NCBI GenBank assembly: GCA_029881355.1
Contig: JAOUMT010000005.1
Span: 1-34,472, forward strand
Direction: 5' to 3'
DNA: 34,472 bases
DNA from: Acidimicrobiia bacterium
GTDB taxonomy: Bacteria > Actinomycetota > Acidimicrobiia > Spongiisociales > JAENVV01
The notes beneath the pieces were generated by a model. That model saw only the letters and a program-made list of their open reading frames with translations. It ran no database searches and was not told the DNA's origin. Below, in pieces: positions 1 to 7,916 of this stretch. The position numbers were made by a program, and so were the translations under genes. The number at the start of each line of letters is the position of its first letter. The first letter of the stretch is position 1.

Positions 1-48
1 TCAATCGAGTTGGACACCAGGGGAGCAGTGTGGTCTCATATGGCGGAC

Positions 49-124
49 GGGGATGTAGCTCAGTTGGGAGAGCGCTGCCCTTACAAGGCAGAGGTCGTCG
101 GTTCGAGCCCGGCCGTCCCCACCA
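49..124 (+). tRNA. tRNA-Val (anticodon TAC)
   Basis: A complete cloverleaf can be folded. The acceptor arm GGGGATG pairs with CGTCCCC (one G-T pair). The D arm holds GCTCAGTTGGGAGAGC. The anticodon stem CTGCC/GGCAG encloses the loop with TAC, which reads GTA valine codons. The T arm contains GGTTCGAGCCC. The 3' CCA is encoded. No other tRNA is adjacent. ORFs drawn through this region are spurious. Confidence 0.96.
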
Positions 125-467
125 CCCGAATCCCTTGCTCGACGGGGGTTTCCGCAATCCACGTCGACCGAATCCGTAGCTCAAGTCGGCGTCATTGGCC
201 GCTGACAAGTCGGACACGCACCTGCCTGTCGCCTCGGCACCGTTGTGAATATGTCAACCTAGGGATCGGTGAGCTTCGCTACCGTCGGCACAACTCACCC
301 GAGCTTGAGCTGCTCCAAGTCAGTAGCCTTGCTGATCAGCAGCCGCCCTGGTATGTTCGTTCGCCAACAGCCGCACGGCTCAGTGGGGCGTATGAGGTGG
401 GCCGCGACATGGCCGAGGGATTCGGGTCGGGGCCCCGTTAACTCCCGAATGGGGAGGAAGGGGAAAC
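125..467. other. gap without a recognisable gene
   Basis: The 343 bases between tRNA-Val and the first secreted protein hold only short overlapping ORFs with no protein-like composition. The one visible structure is a 7-bp inverted repeat (ATTCGGG at 420-426, CCCGAAT at 444-450) enclosing CGGGGCCCCG. It ends directly before the ribosome binding site of the next gene. Confidence 0.5.
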
Positions 468-1922
468 ATGAGGCACAGACGCATAGGCCTGGTGTCCGCA
501 TTTGTCACGATCATGATGATCGCATCCGCAGCACCGACGATGGCGCACGACACCGGTGAGTTCGGCGAGCGGCCGGAGGCATCGAAGGGGCGAAGCTTCG
601 ACGTCAAGCTCGACGGCCACATATCACCCGGAGGGGTCCCCTTGGAACCTCTCTCGGACATCCGCTGTGAGGACGGGATGGCGGGGATCTTCCCATGTCA
701 TAAGGTCGACCTGGCGTCCTTCACCCCCCTGTCGGGCATCGACGCCAGCTTTGTCAGTGACGTGTGGGGCTGGACGGACCCGGTTACCGGCATGCAACTG
801 GCGATAGTCGGCACGTTCGAGGGCGCCGCCTTCATTGACGTGACCGACGGTGCCGTCCCGGTATACCTCGGCACGCTGCCGTCGGCGTTCCCTGCGACGT
901 TCCGCAACATCTGGTACGACATGCGGGTCTACCGCGACCACGCCTACATCGGCAGTGAGGCGGCGGGCTTCAATCCCGCCACCTTCGAGGTCGACGGCTT
1001 CGGGATGCAGATCGTAGACCTCACGCAGTTCAGGGGTGCCACGGGACCGATCGACGTCGAGCTGGCCAACCGGGTCACCGACTTCACCCAGTCCCACAAC
1101 CTGTCAATCAACGAGGAGTCCGGCAGGCTCTACGTTGCGGGGGCCTTCGCCGGGCTCGATGTGTGCCAGGTGTTCCCATCACCCTTCGAAGGCACGGGGG
1201 CGCCGATCGTTTACGACTTGTCCACCGATCCCGTGAACCCCGAGTTCCTCGGCTGCCTATTCGGTGATGAATACCAGTACAGCCACGACATCCAGTGCGT
1301 GACATACCGCGGACCGGACACCCGCTACACCGGAAACGAGATCTGCTTCGGCTCCAATGAGGCAGCGCTCGTGCTATACGACGCCACCGATCCGACCGAC
1401 CCGGAGGTGCTCGCAGAGGTTAAGTACCTGGACCTCCCGTTCTTCGATGAGGACAGGGAAGTCCCGAACTACTACACCCATCAGGGCTGGCTGTCGGAGG
1501 ACCAGCGCTACTTCTTCCTGGGCGACGAGCTCGACGAGTTCTTCGGCCCGGCCGAGGAGCGCACGACCTACCTGTGGGACATGGCGGATCTGGAGAACCC
1601 GGCGTTGATCGGTGTGCACACCGACGGGAACACCTCGATCGACCACAACATGTTCGTCTCGGGGAATCTGCTCTATCAGTCGAACTACACCTCGGGTCTC
1701 TGGATCTACGACACGTGGAAGATCGACCAGGGACGGCTCAAGAGCCGCGGGTACTTCGACGTCTTCCCCGCCGACGATCGCACCGACTTCTTCGGAACGT
1801 GGGGCAACTACCCCTTCTTCGGCGATGGGAAGGTCGTGGTGACCTCCAGTGACGAGGGCGTCTTCGTACTCCAGTCACGCGCCAAGTCGGCTGCTGACAA
1901 TCGCGGTCGCGGCCCGGAGTAG
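468..1922 (+). CDS. secreted choice-of-anchor B family protein (LVIVD-type beta-propeller)
   Basis: This 484-residue exported protein belongs to the choice-of-anchor B family of propeller proteins, whose biochemical role is not established. Residues 1-26 form a signal peptide (basic MRHRR, hydrophobic core, cleavage after a TMA-like site). The body repeats blocks of the type 'xxIVDLTQ' and 'LVLYDATDPTDPEVL'. The C-terminal half shows the family run SHDIQC, EICFGSNEAALVLYD, YTHQGWLSEDQRYFFLGDE, DHNMFVSGNLLYQSNY and GTWGNYPFFGDGKVVVTSSDEGVFVL. The ATG at 468 follows a strong GGGGAGGAAGGGG ribosome site. The gene is monocistronic, converges on a second propeller gene, and is followed by a 13-bp stem hairpin. 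No sorting motif is visible at the C-terminus, so it is probably released. Family assignment is firm; function is unknown. Confidence 0.9.
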   Translation: MRHRRIGLVSAFVTIMMIASAAPTMAHDTGEFGERPEASKGRSFDVKLDGHISPGGVPLEPLSDIRCEDGMAGIFPCHKVDLASFTPLSGIDASFVSDVWGWTDPVTGMQLAIVGTFEGAAFIDVTDGAVPVYLGTLPSAFPATFRNIWYDMRVYRDHAYIGSEAAGFNPATFEVDGFGMQIVDLTQFRGATGPIDVELANRVTDFTQSHNLSINEESGRLYVAGAFAGLDVCQVFPSPFEGTGAPIVYDLSTDPVNPEFLGCLFGDEYQYSHDIQCVTYRGPDTRYTGNEICFGSNEAALVLYDATDPTDPEVLAEVKYLDLPFFDEDREVPNYYTHQGWLSEDQRYFFLGDELDEFFGPAEERTTYLWDMADLENPALIGVHTDGNTSIDHNMFVSGNLLYQSNYTSGLWIYDTWKIDQGRLKSRGYFDVFPADDRTDFFGTWGNYPFFGDGKVVVTSSDEGVFVLQSRAKSAADNRGRGPE

Positions 1923-1938
1923 TCCCAACCGCAACCGA

Positions 1939-1972
1939 GAGTCGGGCGCTGTCACCTGGCAGCGCCCGACTC
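1939..1972 (+). terminator. intrinsic terminator-like hairpin after the choice-of-anchor B gene
   Basis: A perfect 13-bp stem, GAGTCGGGCGCTG with CAGCGCCCGACTC, surrounds an 8-base loop 17 bases after the stop codon. No T-tract follows, as is frequent in high-GC actinobacteria. Confidence 0.75.
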
Positions 1973-2273
1973 GCGCTCACCGAAGCGTACCGGCAAGCTG
2001 CCCGACAGCCCTGACCGGCGGACGGTCACGCCGGTTGGTCTTAGCATCGCCCATCCGCTCCCGCTCGCTTATCTCGGCGCGACGTCTTGATGGTCGCCGA
2101 GCCTACTGACCGTGGGTGCCGACTGACGCCCGAGCGTTGCGGGCATGAGACCTTTGTCCCGCCGGCTTCCTTGTGCCGTTCCGGGCAAGTCGTCGCAGGA
2201 CTATAAGAATCATCCCGAAGTCACCGCTCGACACTTCAGCAACGGAGGCGAGCGTCTGTACGGGGTAGGTGCA
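1973..2273. other. gap between two convergent genes
   Basis: About 300 bases between the two convergent hairpins contain no ORF with believable protein composition. No RNA fold or repeat was recognised here. Confidence 0.45.
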
Positions 2274-2305
2274 AGGGCCCGGACCGATGGCTCGGTCCGG
2301 GCCCT
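2274..2305 (-). terminator. strong hairpin after the LVIVD-repeat gene
   Basis: A perfect 14-bp stem, AGGGCCCGGACCGA with TCGGTCCGGGCCCT, has a 4-base loop. It lies 20 bases past the stop codon of the minus-strand propeller gene. It lacks a T-tract. Its symmetry means it could also stop transcription arriving from the left. Confidence 0.75.
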
Positions 2306-2325
2306 CTCAGCGTACGGATGTGCAA

Positions 2326-3708
2326 TCAGGGCAGGCTGAACTCCTGCGTCTGTGGGTTGAGGCGGTCGAGTTTGATCGCGCCGCCGGTCAGACTGTCGCT
2401 CACCCGGAAGACGTTCAACCCCCGGGTGATATCGGACTCGTAGACGAAGTTGTTGTACCAGTAGCTGGACCACGATCCGCCGATCTGGCATTGTCCACCG
2501 CAGAACGGGCCGGGTCCAAGCGACACGGGGTCCGACCACGCGACCGAGATCGGATTGGCAGGATCTGTGAAGTCGGTGACCCAGGTCCCGCCCTGGTAGT
2601 TGCCGCTCACCACCACATACCGGCCGCTGCGCAGCGGCACGATGTTGTAGTTGTGGATCGTGCAGTTCTCGTCCGCTCCCTGGGCGCGCTCGAGCACCCA
2701 TTCACCCAGCTTGGCTCCGTTGCTCCCGTCGTAGAAGAACATTGTCTTGTCGATTTCGGGATCGGTGGCTTCGCATTCGCCCGCGCCGCCACCTCCCGGC
2801 TCCCAACCGGCCACGAGGACCTCGCCGTCCCAGGTGAAGCCGGCCGAGTGCCAGCGACCGTTCGACGCCGAGTCACCGACGCCGGGCTCGACCACCGTGA
2901 ACAAAAGCACCGGATCCCGCGGGTTGGTGATATCCCACACGTTGATCGTGTCGGCACTGGCGCACATGGCCTTGTTGACATCCCCGAGGATGACGGCGGC
3001 GTCATGACAGCCTGTGCGCACGGCCGGGTCGTTGGGTCCAGCCAGCGGTTCACGATGGATGAGGCTGATCGCGCCGGGATCATCTAATGGCACCGCGATG
3101 ACGTCCATGAAGTCACCGAGGGCGTTCTGCGCGCCTGTGTCGAGACCGACGCCGCACCCGCTGCTGCTCGAGTTGTTGCTGTAGATGATCAGGTCGCCGT
3201 CATCGACCCCAGCGGCCGTTGCGGTGTGTGAACCGCAGGGCAGCTCCAACGAGCCGAGCAGCGCGGGGTCGGCGGGGTTGGTGATATCCCACACGTGAAC
3301 TCCCTCGAACCCGGCCGGTACGATCGAGTCATCACAGAGCCGGTCGGTCGAGACTTTCGTGTTCCACGTCCTCACGAGGACGTTGTCCCACACGACGATG
3401 TCGCCCTGGTCGCCGTTACATTCCGGGTGGGCGATGAGTTTCGGGTTACCTGGTGCAGAGATGTCGATCACTCGGAACCCGTTGTAGTTCCCTTGATACG
3501 CCAGGTCCCCCTGGAAGGCGATGTCCGAGCTGATCACTCGCTGCCCGTCGGGTACCGAGAACGTAGCCGGCTGCGGGCTGTGGCCCAACGCATGCATGTT
3601 CTGGGTGGACGGCTCGGTGTCGTGTTCGGCCGAGGCCGAACCGACGGTCGTTACCACCAAGCCGAGGGCCATCGCCACTACGACAAGTGGCAGTCGAAAG
3701 CGACTCAT
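2326..3708 (-). CDS. secreted LVIVD-repeat beta-propeller protein
   Basis: This 460-residue exported protein carries LVIVD-type repeats, which form a propeller of unknown function at the cell surface or outside. Residues 1-27 are a signal peptide (MSRFRLPLVVVAMALGLVV, then SASA before HDTEP). Repeat signatures include LAYQGNYNGFRVIDISAPGNPKLI, VHVWDITNPADPALLGSL and INVWDITNPRDPVLLFTV. Several cysteines (CNGD, PCGSHT, CEATD, CGGQC) suggest disulphides after export. The ATG at 3708 follows AGAGGAGAAGGA on the minus strand. It points toward the choice-of-anchor B gene and shares its general architecture but not close sequence, so the two look like distant relatives rather than a recent duplication. 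Confidence 0.88.
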   Translation of the reverse strand: MSRFRLPLVVVAMALGLVVTTVGSASAEHDTEPSTQNMHALGHSPQPATFSVPDGQRVISSDIAFQGDLAYQGNYNGFRVIDISAPGNPKLIAHPECNGDQGDIVVWDNVLVRTWNTKVSTDRLCDDSIVPAGFEGVHVWDITNPADPALLGSLELPCGSHTATAAGVDDGDLIIYSNNSSSSGCGVGLDTGAQNALGDFMDVIAVPLDDPGAISLIHREPLAGPNDPAVRTGCHDAAVILGDVNKAMCASADTINVWDITNPRDPVLLFTVVEPGVGDSASNGRWHSAGFTWDGEVLVAGWEPGGGGAGECEATDPEIDKTMFFYDGSNGAKLGEWVLERAQGADENCTIHNYNIVPLRSGRYVVVSGNYQGGTWVTDFTDPANPISVAWSDPVSLGPGPFCGGQCQIGGSWSSYWYNNFVYESDITRGLNVFRVSDSLTGGAIKLDRLNPQTQEFSLP

Positions 3709-4419
3709 TCCCTTCTCCTCTCACTTGGGCCACCGCGCTCGATGACGAGGGTGGCCACCTGCGAATGATCCTACGCGCGCCAATGGCGATTGTGTACCCG
3801 CGTCTTGCTGACCCAACACCTCTCAGTGCGCCCCCGTCGCCATGGTCTCTCGTCCGGGAGCACACACCTGATCCAGAGGCGAGAGCTCCTGAGGCCGGAG
3901 CCGAAAACGTCCGAGACGAAGAACGTCGCAATGATCACCTCGGCAGACTTGTGAACTGGTCCCTCGGCTTGGAGTTCGCAACTCCCAACACCACCGCAAG
4001 CTCGGTGAACCAGATGAACCAGCACACGGACCATCGAAGCGACACGGTAGAAAGTCTCCAGACGTCACGATGGCGATGGTCCTCGAATGGCTTCGGTTTG
4101 CTCTCAGGGTGACTGCCATGTCGGGCCGCCCTACTACCGACCCTCTCACGTTCCCGCGTCTCTCGAGTAGACGACGAAGCTAGATGTCTCAGAGGTTCGA
4201 GCGTTGGGCTGGTCATAGGTTTGAATCCCTGCGACGAGGCTGATTTGCCAGGGTAGATTTCGGGCGATCCGGGTTGGCCTGACCCGGATCTCGCCCTCCG
4301 TATGGCTGCTCATTCGGTCTACGTTCGGGTATGGATGTTGGTGACAGGATCTTTGTTGTCACGTTCGCTCTCATGCGAACGTTCCTCCTACGTGAGACGC
4401 CTTCTGACTGGTGCTGGTG
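3709..4419. other. long gap, no gene recognised
   Basis: About 700 bases separate the divergent LVIVD gene and first sigma factor gene. The ORFs listed here have scrambled, Arg/Ser/Thr-rich translations typical of non-coding frames. Two structures stand out: a tRNA-like T-arm string (GGTTTGAATCC near 4219) without a foldable tRNA around it, and an 8-bp inverted repeat at 4361-4382 close to the sigma gene. Confidence 0.5.
4361..4382. promoter_or_regulatory. inverted repeat upstream of the first ECF sigma gene
   Basis: ACGTTCGC and GCGAACGT form a perfect 8-bp inverted repeat around TCTCAT, 37 bases before the ATG at 4420. An overlapping shorter repeat, GTGACA/TGTCAC, sits at 4341-4362. It could be an operator or an RNA hairpin in the leader. 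No ECF-type GGAAC/CGTC pair was found next to it. Confidence 0.4.
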
Positions 4420-4968
4420 ATGACGATTGCTGACGAGAGGTTTCGAGAGCTTTATGACTCTTACTTCAAGCCCGTCCACGCCTATTGCCACCGTCGCACC
4501 GAGCCTGATCGGGTGGATGATGCCACCTCCGAAGTCTTTCTCGTCGCCTGGAGGAAGATCGATCAGGTACCAGCTGGCACCGATGCCCTGCCATGGCTCT
4601 ATCAAGTGGCCTACGGAGTTCTTACCAATGTGTGGCGCGGCGCCGGGCGCCAGACCCGCCTCCGACAGAAGTTGGACGCATATGGCGTGGGCACTGCACC
4701 TCCGGCGGATGAATTTGTGGTGATGCGTCAAGAGGCGCGACAGATACTTGAAGCGATGGCCCTGCTCAAGGCTTCGCAACAAGAGGTGTTGCGTTTATCC
4801 GTGTGGGAGGGCCTGTCGGGATCAGAGTTGGCTATCGCGTTGGACGTCACTGTCGACGCCGCCAAACAGCGACTGTCTCGGGCTCGGCGTGAATTGGCTG
4901 ATTCTTATAACCGTCTCGAAGCTGGAAAGAAGCCGTCATTGGTTGCTCGGAAAGGAGGTGCGTGGTGA
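4420..4968 (+). CDS. ECF-type RNA polymerase sigma factor
   Basis: This is a sigma-70 family, extracytoplasmic-function sigma factor of 182 residues that would direct RNA polymerase to a small regulon. Region 2 spans roughly residues 5-65, with RFRELYDSYFKPVHAYCHRR, the DDATSEVFLVAWRKID recognition helix and the ALPWLYQVAYGVLTN run. Region 4 spans roughly 112-165, with LKASQQEVLRLSVWEGLSG and the helix-turn-helix ELAIALDVTVDAAKQRLSRARREL. An upstream in-frame GTG at 4411 is possible; neither start has a clear ribosome site. The gene overlaps its neighbour through a GTGA junction, so the two are translationally coupled, as ECF sigma and anti-sigma pairs often are. The signal sensed is unknown. 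Confidence 0.9.
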   Translation: MTIADERFRELYDSYFKPVHAYCHRRTEPDRVDDATSEVFLVAWRKIDQVPAGTDALPWLYQVAYGVLTNVWRGAGRQTRLRQKLDAYGVGTAPPADEFVVMRQEARQILEAMALLKASQQEVLRLSVWEGLSGSELAIALDVTVDAAKQRLSRARRELADSYNRLEAGKKPSLVARKGGAW

Positions 4969-6182
4969 TCAACGAAGCCCAAGCCTTGGCGCTTTTGGAT
5001 GAAGTGAATCCGGTTCCGGATTTGGAGTCCTACGAGGTCGAGGCGGCAGAAGTCACTCCGCAGCTCACGACCCTTGTTCAAAGGAGCAGCGAAATGACAC
5101 AACTCGATACCCGACGCGCCAACGTATCTCCGCGACCGAAGCAGCCCACTTTCTGGGTGGCGGCAGCGGTCGTCATCGTGCTTATCGGAGCAGTTGCGCT
5201 GCTCCTCAGTCAGACCCGTGAAGTGGCGCCGGCGGCGCCTGTAGCGCCGATCCCGCATTCGTCGTCGTCCACCATGTCAACTGAGGGGGTGGATATCTCT
5301 CAGTTGGTCGACGTGAACGACTGGATTGCCTACCAGGGGCCCGGACCAGATGGCACGGCGTTCGTTTTCCTGGTGCATCCAGGCGGCACTGAAAGACACA
5401 AGATTGGAGAAGAAGTCGGTGCCTCTGGCCTACCTGATTGGTCGCCAGATGGAACCAGCGTCATCTTCACAACCAGAGGGGGTGTCACTGAACCGCTGTA
5501 TTCCTACGATTTGGCCACTGAAACCTCGAGTGAGGTCTTTGCGTGCGAGGACCCCTGCGTAGCGGACGACGAACCGTCCTATTCCGCCGACGGATCCCAA
5601 ATTGTGTTCACCAGATACTTTGGGCCTATCGTCAATGACCTGCCGTCCGATTGCGGCCTGTGGATAGGGAACGTGGACACCAAGCAGGTGACGCAGATAA
5701 CTTCCAATCCTGGTTGTGACAAAGAATACGCCCCTCGCTTGTCGCCGGACGGAACCACAATCGCCTATCACCGATACGACGAGAACGGATTTGGGAAGAG
5801 GACGGCGGTGTTCCTGATCGACGTGGCGGGTGGAGACGAAACGCAACTCACTGATTGGTCTATTAGTGCAGCAGAGCCCGTCTGGTCGCCCGACGGGGAA
5901 TGGCTCGTGGTCTCTTTCGACCCTGAGGGAATTGACCGATCGGGCAGTGATCTGCACAGGATGCGACCAGACGGATCCGAAGTCGAGCAGCTGACGTTCT
6001 ACGAAACCGTCGTACGGCGGCCATATCACCCTCGGTACACGCCGGACGGTGAATGGATCGTCTATTCGCTCCATAGCAGCGCGGGCACGGAGCTATGGAT
6101 GATCCCCGCCGAGGGCGGGAACCCCGTAGCCCTCGTCACGGGCGGCCATTTCGTGCACCCGGCGTGGCAACCCACCCCCTAA
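4965..6182 (+). CDS. probable anti-sigma/sensor membrane protein with TolB-like WD40 propeller
   Basis: This 405-residue protein probably anchors and controls the sigma factor encoded just upstream. Its cytoplasmic N-terminus (about residues 1-60) has ALALLDEVNPVPDLESYEV, resembling short tails seen on actinobacterial ECF partners. One membrane segment follows at about 65-85 (FWVAAAVVIVLIGAVALLL). The outside part carries at least five PD40/TolB-type blades marked by WSPDG, YSADG, LSPDG, WSPDG and YTPDG, each followed by a hydrophobic strand. The GTG at 4965 overlaps the sigma stop codon and sits 6-7 bases after AAAGGAGG; a tandem GTG at 4962 is too close. No zinc-binding anti-sigma HxxxCxxC motif is present. 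The anti-sigma role is inferred from position and topology. Confidence 0.78.
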   Translation: MINEAQALALLDEVNPVPDLESYEVEAAEVTPQLTTLVQRSSEMTQLDTRRANVSPRPKQPTFWVAAAVVIVLIGAVALLLSQTREVAPAAPVAPIPHSSSSTMSTEGVDISQLVDVNDWIAYQGPGPDGTAFVFLVHPGGTERHKIGEEVGASGLPDWSPDGTSVIFTTRGGVTEPLYSYDLATETSSEVFACEDPCVADDEPSYSADGSQIVFTRYFGPIVNDLPSDCGLWIGNVDTKQVTQITSNPGCDKEYAPRLSPDGTTIAYHRYDENGFGKRTAVFLIDVAGGDETQLTDWSISAAEPVWSPDGEWLVVSFDPEGIDRSGSDLHRMRPDGSEVEQLTFYETVVRRPYHPRYTPDGEWIVYSLHSSAGTELWMIPAEGGNPVALVTGGHFVHPAWQPTP

Positions 6183-6196
6183 CCGGGAGCCCGGTT
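6181..6196 (+). terminator. short hairpin at the stop codon of the TolB-like gene
   Basis: AACCGGG and CCCGGTT pair with only two unpaired bases between them, giving an effective 6-bp stem with a tetraloop. The stem includes the last bases of the TAA stop. It is a weak terminator candidate. Confidence 0.4.
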
Positions 6197-6382
6197 GCCC
6201 CGTACGCCTCGCTGCCAGAAGTCGAAGGTTCGGTCGCATCGTCTCCAGCTGGGGATTGATGCGGCCGTTCCGGTCGCCGGGTTGGGTTTTCTCGGCGGGG
6301 AATCGGTTGCCTCGGCCGGAATGGCCGCGTATTGAACCATCTTGGTATTCATCGACATCGCTGAGGAACCGTCGTAGTCGCG

Positions 6383-6388
6383 TATTGT
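6383..6388 (+). promoter_or_regulatory. -10 box TATTGT, leaderless geometry
   Basis: TATTGT ends seven bases before the ATG at 6396. This fits a transcript starting at or within a base of the start codon. No ribosome site precedes this ATG, which supports leaderless initiation. Confidence 0.5.
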
Positions 6389-6395
6389 GGTGGGC

Positions 6396-6988
6396 ATGAG
6401 AATCGCTGTCTTGGGTTGGGGGTCGTTGGTGTGGGACCCCCACGGACGTACCGGCAGCCCTTTGAAGGTCCGCCCCGGATCGGAATGGTCGGCGACGGGC
6501 CCCAAGCTGCCAGTTGAGTTCGCTCGCATTGCGGAGAACGGTCGGCTCACGTTGATCATTGTCCCTGGATACGAGATCGTCAGCCGAACAAGTTGGATTT
6601 TGAGTGCCGAATCTGACCTTGAGAAGGCTGCGCTGAATCTCGCTGATCGTGAAGTCATCAAGTCTCCGCACGACCGCCGAAGCCGTATACATGGAATCGA
6701 CTCGGACGGCGCCCGGCGAGGGCCGATAAACGTTTCAGTGGCCGCACCGTGTCGAGATGGGTAAACGAGCGAGACGATGTGAACGCCGCGGTATGGACCG
6801 GCTTGGAAGGCTGGGACCGATGGCAGGACCACGGTTTCGACTCATTCAGTGTCGATAACGCTCCGGACTACCTCGCGAAGGCCGATACCAGAACTGACCG
6901 CGAGATCATTTTCGAATACATCAGAAACGCACCGCCCGAGACGGATACACCGGTTCGGAGAGGGTTCGAACAACTCTTCCCTTGTTGA
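6396..6988 (+). pseudogene. gamma-glutamylcyclotransferase-like gene, split by a frameshift
   Basis: Two ORFs together resemble one protein of the gamma-glutamylcyclotransferase-like family that begins MRIAVLGWGSLVWDP. The first frame (6396-6764) gives that start, then LPVEFARIAENGRLTLIIVPGY and RIHGIDSDGARRG. The second frame gives SRWVNERDDVNAAVWTGLEG, then YLAKADTRTDREIIFEYIRN and the family-like end APPETDTPVRRGF. The reading frame must change by -1 (or +2) near 6716-6727, around GCGAGGGCCGAT, which fits loss of one base or gain of two. Without the shift the product stops at about 120 residues and lacks its C-terminal half. This is either a true pseudogene or a sequencing or assembly error; the downstream part has kept protein-like composition, so any damage is recent. 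Confidence 0.72.
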
Positions 6989-7603
6989 TCCGATCCAGCT
7001 CCAGACCGCCGCGGGAGACGTGACAGAATCCCCATGAGGCCAACCCCATTTGCCGTCGTCCGGTCGGTCGCATCGGCCTTGATAGCGCGGGTGACCCGTT
7101 CGGTCATGACGGTCGTGTTCATGGCAGCACTCACTCGGCGATTCGTACAAGCCGACGATAACCAATTGGCAAGTCCCGGGCGCCGGACTCGCCAATTGAA
7201 AGCTCCACGAAACGTGGGCGTATCCGAAGCTCGTAACTATGTCGTCGACCAGCAACGAATAAGGTTTTCGCCTGAAGCCACTCGACCGTTACGACCGGCT
7301 CGCCCGCCGCTCCACGGATAGACCCAGACTGCAGGGTCCTAATCGGCAAGCTGTGCCACGATCGACCGAGAGAGTCACCCAGAGACTTCTTCTGCCTTCC
7401 ACCAGGCATGCAGGTTCGGCTCCTCCGTCGTGAATCGACTCGCTTGGAGCACGCCCCGTTTACCGACTGGCGGCCAGCCAGGGGTTGGATCTGGGATCTT
7501 CGGTCTCCTTCCGCGAGATAGGTGAAATGACGGAGGGTCTGCCGGACACAGGGGGTTTGAAAGCAGCAAGAGGTGCTGCATCTAAGACTCAAAGGAGATA
7601 GAA
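6989..7603. other. long gap, no gene recognised
   Basis: About 615 bases lie between the frameshifted gene and the small repeat protein. ORFs on both strands here (for example 7034-7321 plus and 7131-7592 minus) have random-looking composition and no ribosome site, and look like shadows. A candidate promoter lies at its right end. Confidence 0.5.
7557..7586 (+). promoter_or_regulatory. candidate promoter of the repeat-peptide gene
   Basis: TTGAAA (7557-7562) is separated by 18 bases from TCTAAG (7581-7586), a plausible but imperfect -35/-10 pair. A short inverted repeat, GCAGC/GCTGC (7563-7567 and 7575-7579), sits between them and might bind a regulator. The ribosome site AAAGGAG follows before the ATG at 7604. 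Confidence 0.3.
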
Positions 7604-7900
7604 ATGAACAAGAAGATCGTGTTGGCCATTGCAGCCCTGTTGGTGGCGGGATCGACTACGGGGTTCGTGCTGGCCAATTCCTCTGATGACGGGGTTGCCG
7701 GGAGTGGCATGCCAGTTCCAGGCTTTGAAGGCTCCGTGGAAGAGACCGTCGTTGACGGCGTGTCGAGCAGCGGGATGCCAGTTCCGGGTTTTGAGGGTTC
7801 CGTGGAAGAGACCGTCGTTGACGGGGTGTCGAGCAGCGGGATGCCGGTTCCGGGTTTCGAGGGTCAGATCGACGACACAGTGGTCGAAGTTTCTCCCTAG
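7604..7900 (+). CDS. small exported protein with three 22-residue repeats
   Basis: This 98-residue protein has no family that I recognise. Residues 1-25 look like a signal peptide or membrane anchor (MNKK, then IVLAIAALLVAG, then TTGFVLA). The rest is almost wholly repeat: SGMPVPGFEG begins at residues 34, 56 and 78, a period of 22. Copies one and two are identical in protein (the unit continues SVEETVVDGVSS), while copy three diverges and ends the protein (QIDDTVVEVSP). The repeats are acidic and lack cysteine. The ATG at 7604 follows a good AAAGGAGATAG ribosome site and a strong hairpin follows the stop, so it is its own transcription unit just upstream of an ECF sigma gene. It might be a surface or signalling peptide, but no function can be assigned. 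Confidence 0.82.
   Translation: MNKKIVLAIAALLVAGSTTGFVLANSSDDGVAGSGMPVPGFEGSVEETVVDGVSSSGMPVPGFEGSVEETVVDGVSSSGMPVPGFEGQIDDTVVEVSP
7703..7897 (+). repeat. three tandem 66-bp coding repeats
   Basis: Copies start at 7703, 7769 and 7835. The last is 63 bp before the stop codon. Copies one and two encode the same 22 residues and differ at a handful of synonymous positions (for example CCAGTTCCAGGC against CCAGTTCCGGGT). This indicates duplication followed by selection on the protein sequence. Confidence 0.9.
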
Positions 7901-7916
7901 CAATGCGGCTCAGAAG

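Noticed and set aside
10-441. ORF of 143 residues over the tRNA
   Set aside because: It reads through tRNA-Val and has no ribosome site or protein-like composition.
2269-3087. Plus-strand ORF of 272 residues
   Set aside because: It is the antisense shadow of the LVIVD gene, which has a signal peptide and a ribosome site.
3687-4112. ORF of 141 residues in the 700-base gap
   Set aside because: It begins inside the opposite gene, has no ribosome site, and its translation looks random.
4205-4245. tRNA-like 3' half (GGTCATAGGTTTGAATCCC) in the gap before the first sigma gene
   Set aside because: The T stem does not pair beyond two bases and no acceptor, D or anticodon arm could be folded around it. 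At most it is a decayed fragment; no integration junction was seen beside it.
4213-4782. Minus-strand ORF of 189 residues
   Set aside because: It runs antisense to the ECF sigma gene; composition is that of a shadow frame.
7034-7592. ORFs on both strands between the frameshifted gene and the repeat peptide
   Set aside because: No ribosome site, no -10 box at the leaderless distance, and biased Arg/Ser composition.
7703-7897. Direct repeats resembling a CRISPR array
   Set aside because: The units are contiguous 66-bp in-frame coding repeats with no spacers.
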